A stretch of 64,000 bases of DNA from Alphaproteobacteria bacterium (GTDB lineage: Bacteria > Pseudomonadota > Alphaproteobacteria > SMXP01). A program made the position numbers and the translations under genes. The stretch spans positions 1 through 64,000 of the forward strand of contig JANQPV010000049.1 of the NCBI GenBank assembly GCA_028285305.1, in the 5' to 3' direction. Shown in pieces: positions 1-10,268 of the stretch. The notes beneath the pieces were generated by a model that saw only the letters and a list, made by a program, of their open reading frames with translations, had not been told where the DNA came from and did no database searches. Every line of letters starts with the position of its first letter. The stretch's first letter is position 1.

Positions 1-94
1 GTTTTGGTTTTGACGGAAACACAAAACGGCTCCAGATTCTTTGTTTTGCGCGTTTCCTGACGGTGAACCGGATTCCACTTCACCTGGAAACGCT

Positions 95-713
95 CTAGAT
101 GGGGACGCCTTTTTTCGCGAGTTCCTCGGCGAGTTCGTCCTCCAGCAGCTTTTGACTGTCTCCTCCCCCAAAACACCAGGGCACCCGACGAATAGGTCGA
201 GCCGAACGTGAGTGCCAAATTTATCGTCTGTGCAATTCCGGAAACAAGATCTCGGTCTGTCAACGAATCGAGGGGGTGCAAAAAGACACTCCACAAATAG
301 TCTTGGGCGAGAGCATACCGGGCATCAAGCGCCGAGTCGAAGTTCGCCTGCAAGACCCGCGCAAGTATCCCATCATCGAGCGCTTCCGCCTCGCTCACGA
401 CGGAGATAATTCGCATACGGTTGGCATCATTATCAAAAACGATCCTAAGTTGGACGTCCCGCACCCTAAACGCCCAACCCGAGCTGAGCGTTGTGGCCTC
501 TTCATCAAGGCCGCGAACAATTTCTTCCATGCGGGCGGGCGTCATCACGTCATCAGTTCCGATCGGGGCCGGCGGTTCGTTTTCGAGTTCCTGCGCCCGC
601 GCAGCGCCCGAGGACGATAGGCAACGGCCCTCCGCGTGCGCGCCAAAAAAACCGATGGGCCTTGCGTCAAGAGCCAAGGCCATAAGTGCGGCAAGACAAA
701 TCAATCGAACCAT
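95..713 (-). pseudogene. YbjN-like (type III secretion chaperone-fold) protein, frameshifted near its C-terminus
   Basis: Reading from the ATG at 711-713, with GGAG about 9 nt upstream, gives a hydrophobic N-terminus (residues 2-15, probable signal peptide), a low-complexity linker and a domain at roughly residues 60-175 (IVRGLDEE, WAFRVRDVQLRI, QDYLWSVFLHPL). This resembles YbjN-type proteins of alphaproteobacteria, often annotated as T3SS chaperone-like. The frame then runs open, with no stop, to the window edge. Dropping one base in the homopolymers at 165-173 (TTTTGGGGG on the coding strand) switches to a frame encoding GGGDSQKLLEDELAEEL... and ending at TAG 95-97, a natural-looking acidic tail. 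I therefore read one gene of about 205 codons with one extra base. Either it is a real C-terminal frameshift or a homopolymer sequencing error. Function unknown; the family assignment is moderate. Confidence 0.6.
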
Positions 714-965
714 CGCGTTGCTCCGGTATTTCCAATGCGGCTTGATCCTAATCAGTGCCGCCGCCGCTGCGCTAGCGCGGGGTTTTGAAATTCACGTGAA
801 CAATAATCAGCGAGGTGTATGCTGCGCCCGTCAAAACAGGGCAGAAGGCAACTGAGTCTGGCGTTTGGTATGCTTTCAAGGTCTACCGACCTACGCCACA
901 CATTCTCGTGAAAGGGAAAGCAGCCATACGATTTTGAGAAAAGGTAGCGCCGCGAGGGGAGATTC

Positions 966-1565
966 TTAAGCGGACCCCGTTTCAGAGGAAAGCAGGGAAA
1001 CATCAATGCCCGCCTTACGCAGCGCCATCGACCACTTGTCCGCATTATTCTGCGCAAATATCAGTTCTTCGTCCGCCTCGCAGTAGAGCCAACCGTTTTC
1101 TTTGATCTCGGACTCCAGTTGGCCGGGCCCCCATCCAGAATATCCGAGCGCAAGAACCGAGTTGCGGGGCCCACGTCCCCGCGCAATTTCTTTGACGATT
1201 TCGAGTGTTGCCGTTAGCGCGATCCCGTTTTCATCACTCACGGTACTAGAGTCTTGGACATAGTCACTCGTATGCAGCACGAACCCACGGCTGCTGTCCA
1301 CTGGACCACCAATGTGAACGCGCGGAGGGTTGTCCAGTGGCTTTGGCTGAATATCGAACTGATCAGCTAAGTCCTCGAATGAAATGTCGTTGGCTTGCTT
1401 GTTTACCACGAAGCCCATCGCCCCGTTTTCTGAATGGGCACACAGATAGATGACTGTCTTCTCGAAACGGGGGTCCATCATACCGGGCATCGCAATAAGC
1501 ATCTGACCTTCAAGGAAGTCTTGCTCGCCGGGACTCACGGATTTCTTGTCTTCGTCTTTGGCCAT
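966..1565 (-). CDS. yqgE: YqgE/AlgH family protein (UPF0301/DUF179)
   Basis: This 199-residue protein matches the YqgE/AlgH family in length and sequence: a FLEGQMLIAMPGM start after a short polar extension, DPRFEKTVIYLCAHSENGAMGFVVNK, HIGGPVDSSRGFVLH, and LALGYSGWGPGQLESEI near residue 150. The family is widespread, cytosolic and structurally known, but its biochemical role is unsettled; an AlgH link to transcription in Pseudomonas has been proposed and I do not infer it here. The ATG at 1565 has an SD-like GGAGG unusually far upstream (15 nt), with an in-frame TAA between, so the start is constrained. It diverges from the peroxiredoxin gene, leaving about 290 bases for both promoters. Confidence 0.93.
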   Translation of the reverse strand: MAKDEDKKSVSPGEQDFLEGQMLIAMPGMMDPRFEKTVIYLCAHSENGAMGFVVNKQANDISFEDLADQFDIQPKPLDNPPRVHIGGPVDSSRGFVLHTSDYVQDSSTVSDENGIALTATLEIVKEIARGRGPRNSVLALGYSGWGPGQLESEIKENGWLYCEADEELIFAQNNADKWSMALRKAGIDVSLLSSETGSA

Positions 1566-1853
1566 AATCGAATTTTATGTCCTCCGGGCGTCTTCATGCA
1601 AGGCATTGTGCCGAAAGCCGACACCACTTGGCACACTCATTCACATCTTTGAAGTGTGCACATTCCTTGCCATTCATTTCCATGTTCACCATCTCGAGAA
1701 CGCGCTTTTACGCGTCTTGCGCCTTGCATTTTCGCCCGATCTTCGCCATTACCAACCCCAGTTTACGATGCCGGTCAACTATCCATAGGGCTCTATGGTG
1801 GCAGACATGAGGCGAATACTCACGGTGCAATTCTGACGATGAAAGGGAAGATC

Positions 1854-2336
1854 ATGGCGATCAAAGAAGGTGACAAGATTCCGTCCGCTACACTCATGGA
1901 GATAACCGAGGCGGGACCCGCGCCGGTTTCGACTTCCGATCTTTTGGCCGGCAAGAAGGTGGCCTTGTTTGCTGTTCCCGGTGCTTTTACGCCGACCTGC
2001 TCTGCTCAGCATGTACCAAGCTACGTCAACAACGCAGAAGCCTTAAAGAGCAAGGGGATCGACGAGATTGTCTGTGTGTCCGTGAACGATGCTTTTGTGA
2101 TGGGAGCCTGGGGAAAGAACTTGGGCGCTGAAGGGACTGTACGGATGGTCGGAGACGGCAACGGCGAACTCACCAGTGCGCTGGGCCTTGAGATGGATGG
2201 CTCTAAATTTGGTTTGGGCACCCGCAGTCAAAGATATTCTATGATCGTAAATGACGGCGTCGTGGAAAAATTGAACGTCGAAGAGGGCGGGGCGTACGAA
2301 GTTTCAAGTGCTGAGCATATGCTTGGTCAGCTCTAA
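1854..2336 (+). CDS. Peroxiredoxin, Prx5/AhpE-like redoxin
   Basis: A 160-residue thioredoxin-fold peroxidase of the Prx5 type, which reduces hydrogen and alkyl peroxides using small thiols. The peroxidatic cysteine is Cys49 in PGAFTPTCS. A second cysteine (about residue 74, in IVCVSVNDAF) is conserved in the family, and the chain ends with the typical SSAEHMLGQL. The frame is open upstream to 1656, but that extension has no Prx character. The ATG at 1854, preceded by AAGGGAAG, gives the family's standard length. It is monocistronic, followed by a perfect GC palindrome that could terminate it, and faces rnhA convergently. Confidence 0.93.
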   Translation: MAIKEGDKIPSATLMEITEAGPAPVSTSDLLAGKKVALFAVPGAFTPTCSAQHVPSYVNNAEALKSKGIDEIVCVSVNDAFVMGAWGKNLGAEGTVRMVGDGNGELTSALGLEMDGSKFGLGTRSQRYSMIVNDGVVEKLNVEEGGAYEVSSAEHMLGQL

Positions 2337-2362
2337 GTCCGCCTTAGTTAGAGTTCAACCAG

Positions 2363-2380
2363 GGGGGCCTATAGGCCCCC
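2363..2380. terminator. GC-rich palindrome between convergent peroxiredoxin and rnhA genes
   Basis: An 18-base perfect self-complementary sequence (GGGGGCCTA then TAGGCCCCC) lies 27 bases after the peroxiredoxin stop and 24 bases before the end of rnhA. Its placement between convergent genes suggests a bidirectional terminator hairpin. No U-tract follows on either strand, so it would be an imperfect intrinsic terminator. Confidence 0.5.
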
Positions 2381-2403
2381 ATCTGACCGGTGCCGCTTGT
2401 AGG

Positions 2404-2844
2404 TCATGATGCAAGTGCCAGGCGCATACCCTTGTTCGCCAGGGCATCGGCCTGCTCGTTCCCTGGATGGCCGGCATGGCCCTTGACCCACTGCCAATGA
2501 ATACGGCGGACGGACACCAAGGCGTCAAGCTCGCGCCACAGGTCTTCGTTTTTGACTGGTTTTTTGGCCGCCGTTCTCCAGCCGTTCTTTTTCCAATTGG
2601 CCATCCACTGGGTGATGCCGTCCATCACGTACTTTGAATCCGTATAAAGTCTTATCTCGGCATCTTCGGGTGTTTGTTTGAGCGCTTCAATTGCTGCCGT
2701 GAGCTCCATTCGATTGTTGGTCGTTTCCGGCTCGCCCCCGCAAATTTCGCTTTCCTCGTCTTCTTGCAATATGAGAGCGCCCCATCCGCCTGGGCCCGGG
2801 TTTCCCGAACAAGCTCCGTCTGTGTAAAGAGTATAGGTTTTCAT
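2404..2844 (-). CDS. rnhA: Ribonuclease HI
   Basis: A 146-residue RNase H1 that degrades RNA in RNA-DNA hybrids (primers, R-loops) using two metal ions. The acidic catalytic residues are visible: Asp in [17 protein letters not shown] near the N-terminus, Glu in [15 protein letters not shown], Asp in LYTDSKYV, and the last Asp in [11 protein letters not shown] after the GHAGH loop. The length is the normal bacterial one. Its ATG overlaps the thrB stop codon by four bases (ATGA), so it is translationally coupled as the last gene of ispH-thrB-rnhA, an arrangement common in alphaproteobacteria. Confidence 0.97.
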   Translation of the reverse strand: MKTYTLYTDGACSGNPGPGGWGALILQEDEESEICGGEPETTNNRMELTAAIEALKQTPEDAEIRLYTDSKYVMDGITQWMANWKKNGWRTAAKKPVKNEDLWRELDALVSVRRIHWQWVKGHAGHPGNEQADALANKGMRLALAS

Positions 2845-3803
2845 GTCAGGCCATAACTTTCTGCCGTTTGCGCCCTCTGATGAAATCGGAGTCGCTCGAC
2901 ATAATCAATTGGATTTTTGGTCGTGACGATTGCGCCCTCCACCTGATTGAGCTGATCATAGAGCCGTGTGAGCAGGAAGCGAAGGGAGGCCCCACGGCAC
3001 AAGACCGGCAGCGAGGAGATCTCCTCTTCCGTCAACGAACGTACTGACTGATACCCTTGGATCAAATGCTTTGCCTTGGTGATGTTAAACGACATGTCGG
3101 ATTCAAAGCACCAAGCGTTGATACAAATGGCCAGGTCGTAGCTCAGGATGTCGTTACAAGCGAAGTAGAAATCGATTAGGCCGGAGATCTTGTCCTGAAT
3201 GAAAAAGACATTGTCGGGAAAGAGGTCAGCGTGAATGACACCGTTCGGCAAGCTGTCTGGCCAATGAGCGTCCAAATAGTCAAGCTCTTGCTCCAACATG
3301 GAGCTCAGATCAATGAGGATGGTGTCTGCGTCATGCTCGCATTGACGAAAGAGTGGGCGCCAACCGGCTGGTCCGAGCGCGTTCTCTCTATGACCGGAGA
3401 AATCGAGACCGGCCACGTGAAAGCGCGCGAGGCATTTTCCCAACTCCAAGCAGTGCTGAGGTGCGGGTTTGGTGATGCAGATGCCATCCAGGAAACTTAC
3501 GATCGCGGCGGACTTCTGGGCGAGAGAACGCAATGCGTTGCCGTCTTTGCCGTGGATCGGACGCGGACAGGCAACTCCGCTATCCGCCAAGAAATCCATT
3601 AAACCGATGAAATAGGGAAGGTCTTCAGGCGCGACCCGTTTTTCATAGAGCGTTAGAATGTACTGGCCCTTTTCGGTCACCAGCAAGAAGTTTGAGTTTT
3701 CAACCCCTTCGGCAATGCCTTTTAGGGCGACAGGGCGACCCAGGTTGTAGTCGGTGAGAAAGACTTCCAGCTCATCATGAGAAACGTGTGTATAGACCGC
3801 CAC
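2841..3803 (-). CDS. thrB: Homoserine kinase (aminoglycoside phosphotransferase fold)
   Basis: A 320-residue kinase that phosphorylates homoserine for threonine synthesis. It is the APH/choline-kinase-fold ThrB of alpha- and gammaproteobacteria, not the GHMP-type ThrB of E. coli. Diagnostic parts are the start [15 protein letters not shown], the nucleotide loop [15 protein letters not shown], the catalytic loop [14 protein letters not shown] around residue 190 and the metal-binding [12 protein letters not shown]. Translation begins at GTG 3803, four bases after the ispH stop, with a weak SD. It overlaps rnhA by four bases. The ispH-thrB-rnhA order supports the call. Confidence 0.95.
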   Translation of the reverse strand: MAVYTHVSHDELEVFLTDYNLGRPVALKGIAEGVENSNFLLVTEKGQYILTLYEKRVAPEDLPYFIGLMDFLADSGVACPRPIHGKDGNALRSLAQKSAAIVSFLDGICITKPAPQHCLELGKCLARFHVAGLDFSGHRENALGPAGWRPLFRQCEHDADTILIDLSSMLEQELDYLDAHWPDSLPNGVIHADLFPDNVFFIQDKISGLIDFYFACNDILSYDLAICINAWCFESDMSFNITKAKHLIQGYQSVRSLTEEEISSLPVLCRGASLRFLLTRLYDQLNQVEGAIVTTKNPIDYVERLRFHQRAQTAESYGLT

Positions 3804-3807
3804 GCTT

Positions 3808-4833
3808 TCAGCTTACCAGGACGCGCGGCAGCTTAAAAGAAACATCTTCCGTAACCGTCTCCCACTCTTCAACGTCAACGTCGAAGCGAAACTTCAGTTC
3901 TGCCAGCAGACCGCTCACAAGACTCTCTGGAGCCGATGCTCCAGCCGTAATACCCAGAGTTTGTGGTGTACCCAGAGCTTGCCAGTCCATTTGCGAAGCT
4001 GAATCGATGAGGAACGCATTTTGACAGCCGCCGCGAATGGCAACGTCCACAAGCCGTTTTGAGTTGGATGAGTTGAGCGATCCCAACACGATCACAACGT
4101 CGCACATACGGGCAATTTCCTTTACCGCTTCCTGTCTATTTGTGGTGGCATAGCAAATATCATTTTTATGCGGACCAACGATTTCGGGAAATCGAACGCG
4201 CAGTTGCGCGATAATCTCTGCTGTTTCGTCTACGGATAAAGTGGTTTGAGTTATATATGCGAGTTCCGTTTGCGGAGGAACTTGCACTTTTTCAACGTCG
4301 TCGGCCGACTCGACCAAAGAAATGGATCCGGTGGGCAACTGTCCGATTGTACCGATAACTTCGGGATGGTTGGCATGTCCAATAAGCAGGATCTGTCTTC
4401 CGGCATTAAAGTGGCGCTCGGCTTCGTTGTGGACTTTCGAAACAAGAGGGCAGGTCGCATCGAGATAGAACAGATTACGTCGATTGGCTTCTTCGGTTAC
4501 CGATTTCGGCACGCCGTGTGCGGAAAAGATGACCGGCGCATCCTCCGGGACGTCATCTAACTCGTCGACAAAGATCGCGCCCTTCGACGTCAGATCAGCA
4601 ACGACCGTTTTATTGTGAACAATTTCATGGCGCACATAGACGGGAGATCCATATTTGTCGAGCGCGCGCTCAACCATCTGAATGGCCCGTTCTACTCCGG
4701 CGCAGAATCCGCGCGGCGCCGCCAATACAACTCGCAGCTTGGGCAGTTGGGTCTTGTGCAATTCGTTTCGCTTATCAGGCTTTGCAAGCGTTGTGTACGT
4801 CATTGCGTCCGTCTTAGGGCCTGGCTCAGTCAT
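3808..4833 (-). CDS. ispH: 4-hydroxy-3-methylbut-2-enyl diphosphate reductase
   Basis: IspH (LytB) is the [4Fe-4S] enzyme of the last step of the MEP isoprenoid pathway, making IPP and DMAPP. The 341-residue product shows the three cluster cysteines in [13 protein letters not shown] (about residue 42), [12 protein letters not shown] and [13 protein letters not shown], plus the substrate-binding SSNSKRLVD and [10 protein letters not shown] stretches. The first 30 residues are not conserved, and an internal ATG at 4803 is an alternative start; neither has a strong SD. It leads the ispH-thrB-rnhA operon. ispE and ispB occur elsewhere in this window. Confidence 0.97.
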   Translation of the reverse strand: MTEPGPKTDAMTYTTLAKPDKRNELHKTQLPKLRVVLAAPRGFCAGVERAIQMVERALDKYGSPVYVRHEIVHNKTVVADLTSKGAIFVDELDDVPEDAPVIFSAHGVPKSVTEEANRRNLFYLDATCPLVSKVHNEAERHFNAGRQILLIGHANHPEVIGTIGQLPTGSISLVESADDVEKVQVPPQTELAYITQTTLSVDETAEIIAQLRVRFPEIVGPHKNDICYATTNRQEAVKEIARMCDVVIVLGSLNSSNSKRLVDVAIRGGCQNAFLIDSASQMDWQALGTPQTLGITAGASAPESLVSGLLAELKFRFDVDVEEWETVTEDVSFKLPRVLVS

Positions 4834-4964
4834 ACTTCGGCCCGTTTTCTGATCAGATAGTCTTGCGACTAAAAATGTAAACCTTTATTCGTGTGCTACG
4901 AGGCAATGTGTCTCGAATCACATACAGTCTGTCTGAAATTGACTTACCAATGGTTTAGCTTGAT

Positions 4965-5537
4965 ATGGCTATTGATCTCTCCATCCCAAAAGGTGTCTTT
5001 GCGGTGCTGTGCCTGAGCGGCGCAATCGTTTTACCCGGCTGCACCACGGCCGAACAGCAACAAGCACGCGTATGCCCCCGTGTTGGCGTGCTTCTAGATG
5101 CAGCGCGTGTGACGGAATTTTCCGGCATAGGCAACGAAACCCGCGAAGACGTAGCGTATGATATCGAGATATCGGACGCGAACTTGACGTGCAAATACGA
5201 CGACGACGTCATCAAGGCAAATGTAGAATTCACTGCGGAGATGTGGGCGGGACCGAAGGCTCCCCAGGAAGAGACCAACTTTCGCTATTTCGTCGCTGTA
5301 ACAGAGTTGAACACCTCGGTGGTGACCAAGGAGTACTTTTCGATAAACGCAGATTTTTCAAAGACAATTCGCTCCAAAAAGCGCCAAGAGATTGAGGATA
5401 TCCGAATCAATTATGAAAAGCTGGGGCGAGGGGATCTCTATGAGATCTTGATCGGATGGGATCTGACACCGGGTCAGCTGAAGTATAATCGCGAGGTTTC
5501 ATCCTTTGATCGCCCGGACATACGAATAGTGAGATGA
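4965..5537 (+). CDS. Predicted outer membrane or periplasmic lipoprotein of unknown function
   Basis: A 190-residue protein with a lipoprotein signal peptide: a hydrophobic core at residues 10-24 ending in the lipobox LPGC (Cys26), then CTTAEQQQ. The mature part contains CPRVGVLLDAARVTEF, a patch with Cys and acidic residues (ANLTCKYDDD) and a beta-rich C-terminal half ending FDRPDIRIVR. I do not recognise a named family, though lipoproteins of this look are common in alphaproteobacteria. No SD is visible before the ATG. It is divergent from ispH, and the riboswitch-controlled gcv operon follows on the same strand. Confidence 0.75.
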   Translation: MAIDLSIPKGVFAVLCLSGAIVLPGCTTAEQQQARVCPRVGVLLDAARVTEFSGIGNETREDVAYDIEISDANLTCKYDDDVIKANVEFTAEMWAGPKAPQEETNFRYFVAVTELNTSVVTKEYFSINADFSKTIRSKKRQEIEDIRINYEKLGRGDLYEILIGWDLTPGQLKYNREVSSFDRPDIRIVR

Positions 5538-5637
5538 TGCCGCGGGTCGCATAGGACGATTGACGGCTTCGTCAGGGTAATGGATAGTGGGTTGGTCTGA
5601 TCTGCCGGATGGCACGTTTGACCAAATACGCAAACGA

Positions 5638-5812
5638 TTTTTGCGGGAGAGATTGCGACGAGACTGACGTAACACGTCGCAGCGCCGAAGGAGCAAGTCC
5701 CGAAAACTCTCAGGCACCAGGGACCGCAAAATGATGTAAGTCTGGAAAGTAAAGCGAACCCTCTTCGCTTTCACCGACGGAGTAAATCTCTCAGGTTCAT
5801 CGACAGACGGGA
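5638..5812 (+). promoter_or_regulatory. Tandem glycine riboswitch of the gcv operon
   Basis: The 5' region of gcvT carries the two-aptamer glycine riboswitch. Aptamer 1 (about 5638-5729) has the conserved GGGAGAGA opening, GCGCCGAAGGAGCAA, and the ACTCTCAGGCACCAGGGACC closing block. A short linker leads to aptamer 2 (about 5738-5812), with GTCTGGAAAGTA, a GC stem around 5752-5773, CACCGACGGAGTAAA and ATCTCTCAGGTTCATCGACAGACGGG. Glycine binding to this class normally turns on gcv expression. The gcvT SD (GGGAG, 5839-5843) lies only about 27 bases beyond aptamer 2, which suggests control at translation initiation, possibly by SD sequestration. Confidence 0.95.
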
Positions 5813-5848
5813 TAAGTCGCAGCTTCTGCGATCCGTTTGGGAGTGAAC

Positions 5849-6991
5849 ATGACAGAGAATTCGAACCTTAAAAGAACCGCCCTATTCGACTTAAGCGCCT
5901 CGCTAGGCGGCAAAATGGTGCCCTTTGCAGGCTATGAGATGCCTGTCCAATTCAAGCTGGGTGTTTTAAGCGAACACCTTCACACGCGAGATAAGGCAGG
6001 CATGTTTGACGTCTCCCATATGGGGCAGGCCGTCGTGCGGCCCCACGGCTCATTAGCGTTCGAAGATGTTGCCCGCGCTCTTGAGACGGTTGTACCCAGC
6101 GATCTGGTGTCACTGAAACCCGGCGAAATGCGGTACACGGTCTTGCTGAACACGCAAGGGGGAATTCTTGACGATCTGATGGTCACCCGGGGGACAGCTG
6201 AACAGTCAAATGAGGCCTTCCTGGTTGTAAACGCAGCCGTAAAAGATCAAGACTTTGAAATATTGTCAAACACCGTCAAGTCGTTGCCTCTCGATCTTGA
6301 GATCTTGCACGAGCAAGCCCTGATCGCTCTCCAAGGGCCGGATGCAGAGACTGTGTTGGCGCCTTTGCTGCCTTGCGCGCGGGCTCTCACATTTATGACC
6401 AGTGATGTCGCCGAATTCGGTGGCCGAACTTTGCACGTCAGCCGCTCGGGATACACCGGCGAGGACGGTTTTGAAGTTTCCATGCCGAGTGATATCGCCG
6501 AAGAGTTTGCCAGGCTCTCGTTGGCCTCTGATGCAGTTGAGCCAATAGGCCTGGGCGCGCGCGACTCCCTTCGTTTGGAAGCAGGCCTTTGCCTTTACGG
6601 TCACGACATCTCTCAAGAGACATCCCCCGTTGAGGCGAATCTTAAATGGACCATCCCCAAACGCCGCCGAGAAGCGGGTGATTTTCCTGGTGCGGAACGA
6701 ATTCTGGGTGAGCTCGACACGGGTTCCCAGCGTATTCGTGTGGGTTTGCGCCCCATCGAGAAGGCACCTGTTCGTGAAGGCGCGGTTTTGTTCGATCGAG
6801 AGGGACGTGAAGTCGGCGTTGTCACCAGCGGGGGATTTGGCCCCAGTGTCGGGGCTCCTGTCGCCATGGGATATGTAACGCCGCCCGTCAGCAACGTCGG
6901 AACTGAATTGTTTGCTGATGTGCGGGGCAAAAAGCGGCCCCTCACCGTTTCAAAGTTGCCGTTCGTTCCGCACAAATACCGCCGAAAGTAA
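5849..6991 (+). CDS. gcvT: Glycine cleavage system T protein (aminomethyltransferase)
   Basis: A 380-residue aminomethyltransferase that moves the methylene group from the lipoyl arm of GcvH to tetrahydrofolate, releasing ammonia. Family signatures are [17 protein letters not shown] near the start, [13 protein letters not shown] (catalytic Asp region), [27 protein letters not shown] and the C-terminal barrel [23 protein letters not shown]. An upstream in-frame TTG at 5837 is possible, but the ATG at 5849, with GGGAG 5 bases before it, fits better. It is the first gene of gcvT-H-PA-PB under the glycine riboswitch. Confidence 0.97.
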   Translation: MTENSNLKRTALFDLSASLGGKMVPFAGYEMPVQFKLGVLSEHLHTRDKAGMFDVSHMGQAVVRPHGSLAFEDVARALETVVPSDLVSLKPGEMRYTVLLNTQGGILDDLMVTRGTAEQSNEAFLVVNAAVKDQDFEILSNTVKSLPLDLEILHEQALIALQGPDAETVLAPLLPCARALTFMTSDVAEFGGRTLHVSRSGYTGEDGFEVSMPSDIAEEFARLSLASDAVEPIGLGARDSLRLEAGLCLYGHDISQETSPVEANLKWTIPKRRREAGDFPGAERILGELDTGSQRIRVGLRPIEKAPVREGAVLFDREGREVGVVTSGGFGPSVGAPVAMGYVTPPVSNVGTELFADVRGKKRPLTVSKLPFVPHKYRRK

Positions 6992-7001
6992 GGAGAAGGA
7001 T

Positions 7002-7370
7002 GTGAAGTACACTGATCAGCATGAGTGGGTCGAAGTCGAAGGCGACCTTGCCACGGTAGGCATCACGCCTTACGCGGCGGAGCAGTTAGGCGACATCGTC
7101 TATGTCGAATTGCCGGAACCCGGTAAGAGCGTGAAGCAAAAGGACGAAGTTGCCGTCGTGGAAAGCGTAAAGGCGGCCAGCGAAGTCTACGCTCCGCTTT
7201 CCGGCGAAGTCGTAGAAATCAATGCGTCTCTGGGAGAGGCGCCCGAAACGGTCAACGCTGAGCCGGCGGGCGCGGGATGGTTTCTCAAAATCAAGATCGC
7301 CGATGCGAGTGAGCTGGAAAATCTGATGTCCGAAGAGGCGTACCAACAATTTGTAGAAGGACTGGACTGA
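7002..7370 (+). CDS. gcvH: Glycine cleavage system H protein (lipoyl carrier)
   Basis: A 122-residue lipoyl carrier protein that shuttles the aminomethyl group between P, T and L proteins. The lipoylated lysine is Lys57 in [28 protein letters not shown] starts the domain, and the C-terminus [19 protein letters not shown] is typical. The start is GTG at 7002, preceded by a strong AGGAGAAGG; the out-of-frame ATG one base earlier must be ignored. It follows gcvT by 10 bases, and its TGA stop shares bases with the gcvPA ATG. Confidence 0.97.
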   Translation: MKYTDQHEWVEVEGDLATVGITPYAAEQLGDIVYVELPEPGKSVKQKDEVAVVESVKAASEVYAPLSGEVVEINASLGEAPETVNAEPAGAGWFLKIKIADASELENLMSEEAYQQFVEGLD

Positions 7371-8716
7371 TGCGATATTTGCCTCTCACAGATGCTGACC
7401 GGACGTCCATGCTTGAAGCGGTCGGCGTGACCTCCATCGCGGATCTGTTCGGCGATGTGCCCGATGACGTACGTCTTGGAAAACACTTGGATCTGCCAAT
7501 CCACAAGGGCGAGCTGGAAGTTGAGCGTCATCTGGCGGCTCTTGCCGATAAGAACGTGAGTGCGGGATCGAGTGCTTTCTTTGTGGGCGCTGGGGCCTAC
7601 CGCCATCATGTTCCCGCGAGCGTCGATCACCTCATTCAGCGGTCGGAGTTTTTGACATCCTATACGCCTTATCAGCCGGAGATTTCGCAAGGCACGCTGC
7701 AGTCTCTCTTTGAGTTCCAAACGCAAGTTGCCTTGATTACCGGTATGGAGGTGGCGAACGCCTCTATGTACGACGGATCCACCGCATGCGCCGAGGCTGT
7801 TTTGATGGCGCACCGCATCACGAAGCGCAAAAAAGCGATACTGGCTGGCGGACTTCATGGACAGTATGCTGATGTGACCGAGACGCTCTCAAAATACTCA
7901 GGATATAAATGTATTCAGCTCCCGCGTTCGGTCTGCGATGAGGGGATTGAGAATATTGAACTCGACGATCAAATCTCATGTGTCGTTGTCCAAAATCCAA
8001 ATGTGTTTGGCCAGGCCCTGGATGTGTCGCGGCTGGCGGAGCGCGTGCATGAGGCCGGTGCCCTGCTTGTTGTCGTGGTCACCGAACCGCTCTCTCTCGG
8101 ACTGTTGCGGTCTCCGGGAGACATGGGCGCCGACATCGTTGTAGGGGAGGGCCAGTCCCTCGGTGTTGGCTTGAATTTTGGCGGCCCCTACCTCGGCCTG
8201 TTCGCCACGCGGCAAAAATATGTTCGCCAGATGCCGGGACGCCTCTGCGGTGAAACCGTGGACGCCGACGGACGGCGCGGCTTCGTCCTTACCCTTTCCA
8301 CGCGCGAACAACATATTAGGCGCGAGAAAGCGACAAGCAATATTTGCACAAATTCGGGACTTTGCTGTCTCGCATGGACCATCCACATGAGTTTGTTGGG
8401 CGAGAAGGGCTTCACGGGGCTCGCCGCTCTCAATCACGAAGCGGCTCTCAAGCTCAGTCGCCGCCTCGCGCGCATCGACGGGGTCGAACTGCTCACGCCT
8501 ACTTACTTCAATGAATTCAGTATACGGCTCCCCAGGCCTGCAAGCGAAGTTGTTGATGAATTGGCGGATCGAGGCGTTTTAGCGGGCGTCCCTGCCTCTC
8601 GTTTGTTCGACGAGCCCGACCTTGAAAACGTGCTTATCGTGGCCGCTACCGAGACAAATACGGATGAACAGTTTGATCTGTATGAAGCCGAACTGAGAAA
8701 GGCAATTCAATGCTGA
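7370..8716 (+). CDS. gcvPA: Glycine dehydrogenase (decarboxylating) subunit 1
   Basis: A 448-residue alpha-type subunit of the two-chain P protein, the PLP enzyme that decarboxylates glycine and loads GcvH. Matching segments include [55 protein letters not shown], and the late [15 protein letters not shown] block. This subunit is the non-PLP half of the ancestral duplicated fold. Its ATG uses the last base of the gcvH TGA, so the genes are tightly coupled. Its end overlaps gcvPB by seven bases. Confidence 0.97.
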   Translation: MRYLPLTDADRTSMLEAVGVTSIADLFGDVPDDVRLGKHLDLPIHKGELEVERHLAALADKNVSAGSSAFFVGAGAYRHHVPASVDHLIQRSEFLTSYTPYQPEISQGTLQSLFEFQTQVALITGMEVANASMYDGSTACAEAVLMAHRITKRKKAILAGGLHGQYADVTETLSKYSGYKCIQLPRSVCDEGIENIELDDQISCVVVQNPNVFGQALDVSRLAERVHEAGALLVVVVTEPLSLGLLRSPGDMGADIVVGEGQSLGVGLNFGGPYLGLFATRQKYVRQMPGRLCGETVDADGRRGFVLTLSTREQHIRREKATSNICTNSGLCCLAWTIHMSLLGEKGFTGLAALNHEAALKLSRRLARIDGVELLTPTYFNEFSIRLPRPASEVVDELADRGVLAGVPASRLFDEPDLENVLIVAATETNTDEQFDLYEAELRKAIQC

Positions 8717-10260
8717 CAAAGACCGACAAAACACACGCATCAGAGTTTCCCGGCGGAGGAGAAGAGCTTATGCCTCGGACCGAACAGCACAAAGGCCTGT
8801 CTCAAGAAGAACCCCTCCTGTTTGAAACGGGCAGCCTGGAGACCACGGGCGTCGATCTTCGGGAACCAGAGGGGGTTCAAGATGGGCTGGGCGATTTGAA
8901 ACGGGAAGGCCCGATCGGGCTACCCGGGCTCTCTGAGCCCCAGGCGCTCCGTCATTATGTTCGGCTTAGTCAGAAGAACTATGCCATCGATCTCGGTCTC
9001 TATCCCCTTGGATCGTGCACCATGAAGCACAATCCGCGGCTGAACGAAAAGATGGCACGATTGCCAGGTTTTGCCGACATTCATCCCTTGCAGCCACAAA
9101 AGACCGTGCAGGGTGCATTGGAACTTATCGATCAATTGGGTCATTGGCTCACGGAACTAACTGGCATGTCTGCGGTGGCAATGTCTCCTCGCGCCGGAGC
9201 GCACGGCGAACTCTGCGGTATGTTGGCGATCCGCGCCGCGCTCGAAAACAAAGGCTCCGACAAGCGTGTCGTGTTGGTACCTGAATCTGCTCATGGCACG
9301 AACCCGGCGACGGCGATCCAGTGCGGGTACGAGGTCCGTTCCATTGCGTGCGATCAAAAGGGCAGAGTGGACTTGAGCGATTTTCGCGACAAGTTGGACG
9401 CCGATGTGGCCGCGATCATGATCACCAATCCTAATACATGTGGAATGTTCGAACAGGACATCGCCACGATCGCTAGTGAAATTCACGCTTGCGGCGGCTT
9501 CGTCTACTGCGACGGCGCCAACTTTAATGCCATCGTGGGGAAAGTCAGGCCGGGCGATCTGGGTGTGGATGCAATGCACATTAATCTGCACAAAACATTT
9601 TCCACTCCCCACGGCGGTGGCGGTCCGGGCTCCGGTCCTGTGGTGTTGTCCCAAGCGTTGGCGCCTTATGCGCCGCTCCCTCTATTGATAAAGGAAGAAG
9701 GAACCTATCGTCTGATCGAAAGGACGAATGCCGATGATGTCGACGCGTTCGGCCGCATCGCAGCGTTTCATGGGCAGATGGGTATGTTTGTCCGGGCTTT
9801 AGCATACATCTTGAGTCATGGAGCGGATGGGTTGGCCCAGGTCGCTGAAGATGCAGTGCTTAACGCGAATTATGTTCTGACGTCGCTAAAGGATGTCATG
9901 ACTCCCGCCTTTAGAGGGACGTGCATGCATGAAGCTCTGTTTGATGACCGCTTCCTGGAAGGGACCGGCGTCACGACCCTTGATTTTGCGAAAGCCATGA
10001 TCGACCGCGGCTATCATCCGATGACTATGTACTTTCCGTTGATCGTCAATGGGGCAATGCTCATCGAACCGACAGAGACGGAGTCCAAAGAAAGTCTGGA
10101 TCAATTCATCGACACGCTGCGATCCTTGGCGATAGCGGCGAAGGAAGGCGATATACAACAATTTGTGGACGCTCCTGTCGCGGCGCCGAGATCGAGACTT
10201 GATGAGACCCAAGCGGCCAGAAAACCAATTCTGCGGTGGACGCAAGGCGCAGGCGCCTAG
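8710..10260 (+). CDS. gcvPB: Glycine dehydrogenase (decarboxylating) subunit 2
   Basis: A 516-residue PLP-carrying beta subunit of the split P protein. The PLP lysine is Lys295 in [21 protein letters not shown]. Other hallmarks are [15 protein letters not shown] (about residue 96), [26 protein letters not shown] and DGANFNAI. About 25 non-conserved N-terminal residues precede the domain; an in-frame ATG at 8770 with nearby GGAGGAGAAG is a plausible shorter start. It ends the gcv operon. No lpd lies in the window. The convergent atpF stop is only 8 bases away. Confidence 0.96.
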   Translation: MLTKTDKTHASEFPGGGEELMPRTEQHKGLSQEEPLLFETGSLETTGVDLREPEGVQDGLGDLKREGPIGLPGLSEPQALRHYVRLSQKNYAIDLGLYPLGSCTMKHNPRLNEKMARLPGFADIHPLQPQKTVQGALELIDQLGHWLTELTGMSAVAMSPRAGAHGELCGMLAIRAALENKGSDKRVVLVPESAHGTNPATAIQCGYEVRSIACDQKGRVDLSDFRDKLDADVAAIMITNPNTCGMFEQDIATIASEIHACGGFVYCDGANFNAIVGKVRPGDLGVDAMHINLHKTFSTPHGGGGPGSGPVVLSQALAPYAPLPLLIKEEGTYRLIERTNADDVDAFGRIAAFHGQMGMFVRALAYILSHGADGLAQVAEDAVLNANYVLTSLKDVMTPAFRGTCMHEALFDDRFLEGTGVTTLDFAKAMIDRGYHPMTMYFPLIVNGAMLIEPTETESKESLDQFIDTLRSLAIAAKEGDIQQFVDAPVAAPRSRLDETQAARKPILRWTQGAGA

Positions 10261-10268
10261 CCCACAAA

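Noticed and set aside
276-620. Plus-strand 114-codon open frame
   Set aside because: It lies antisense to the frameshifted YbjN-like gene, which has a good SD and a recognisable domain; the plus frame has no SD and no family resemblance.
4930-4970. TTGACT-17-GATATG promoter in front of the lipoprotein gene
   Set aside because: It would place the transcription start inside the coding region after ATG 4965, and no downstream start gives a credible signal peptide, so I did not annotate it.
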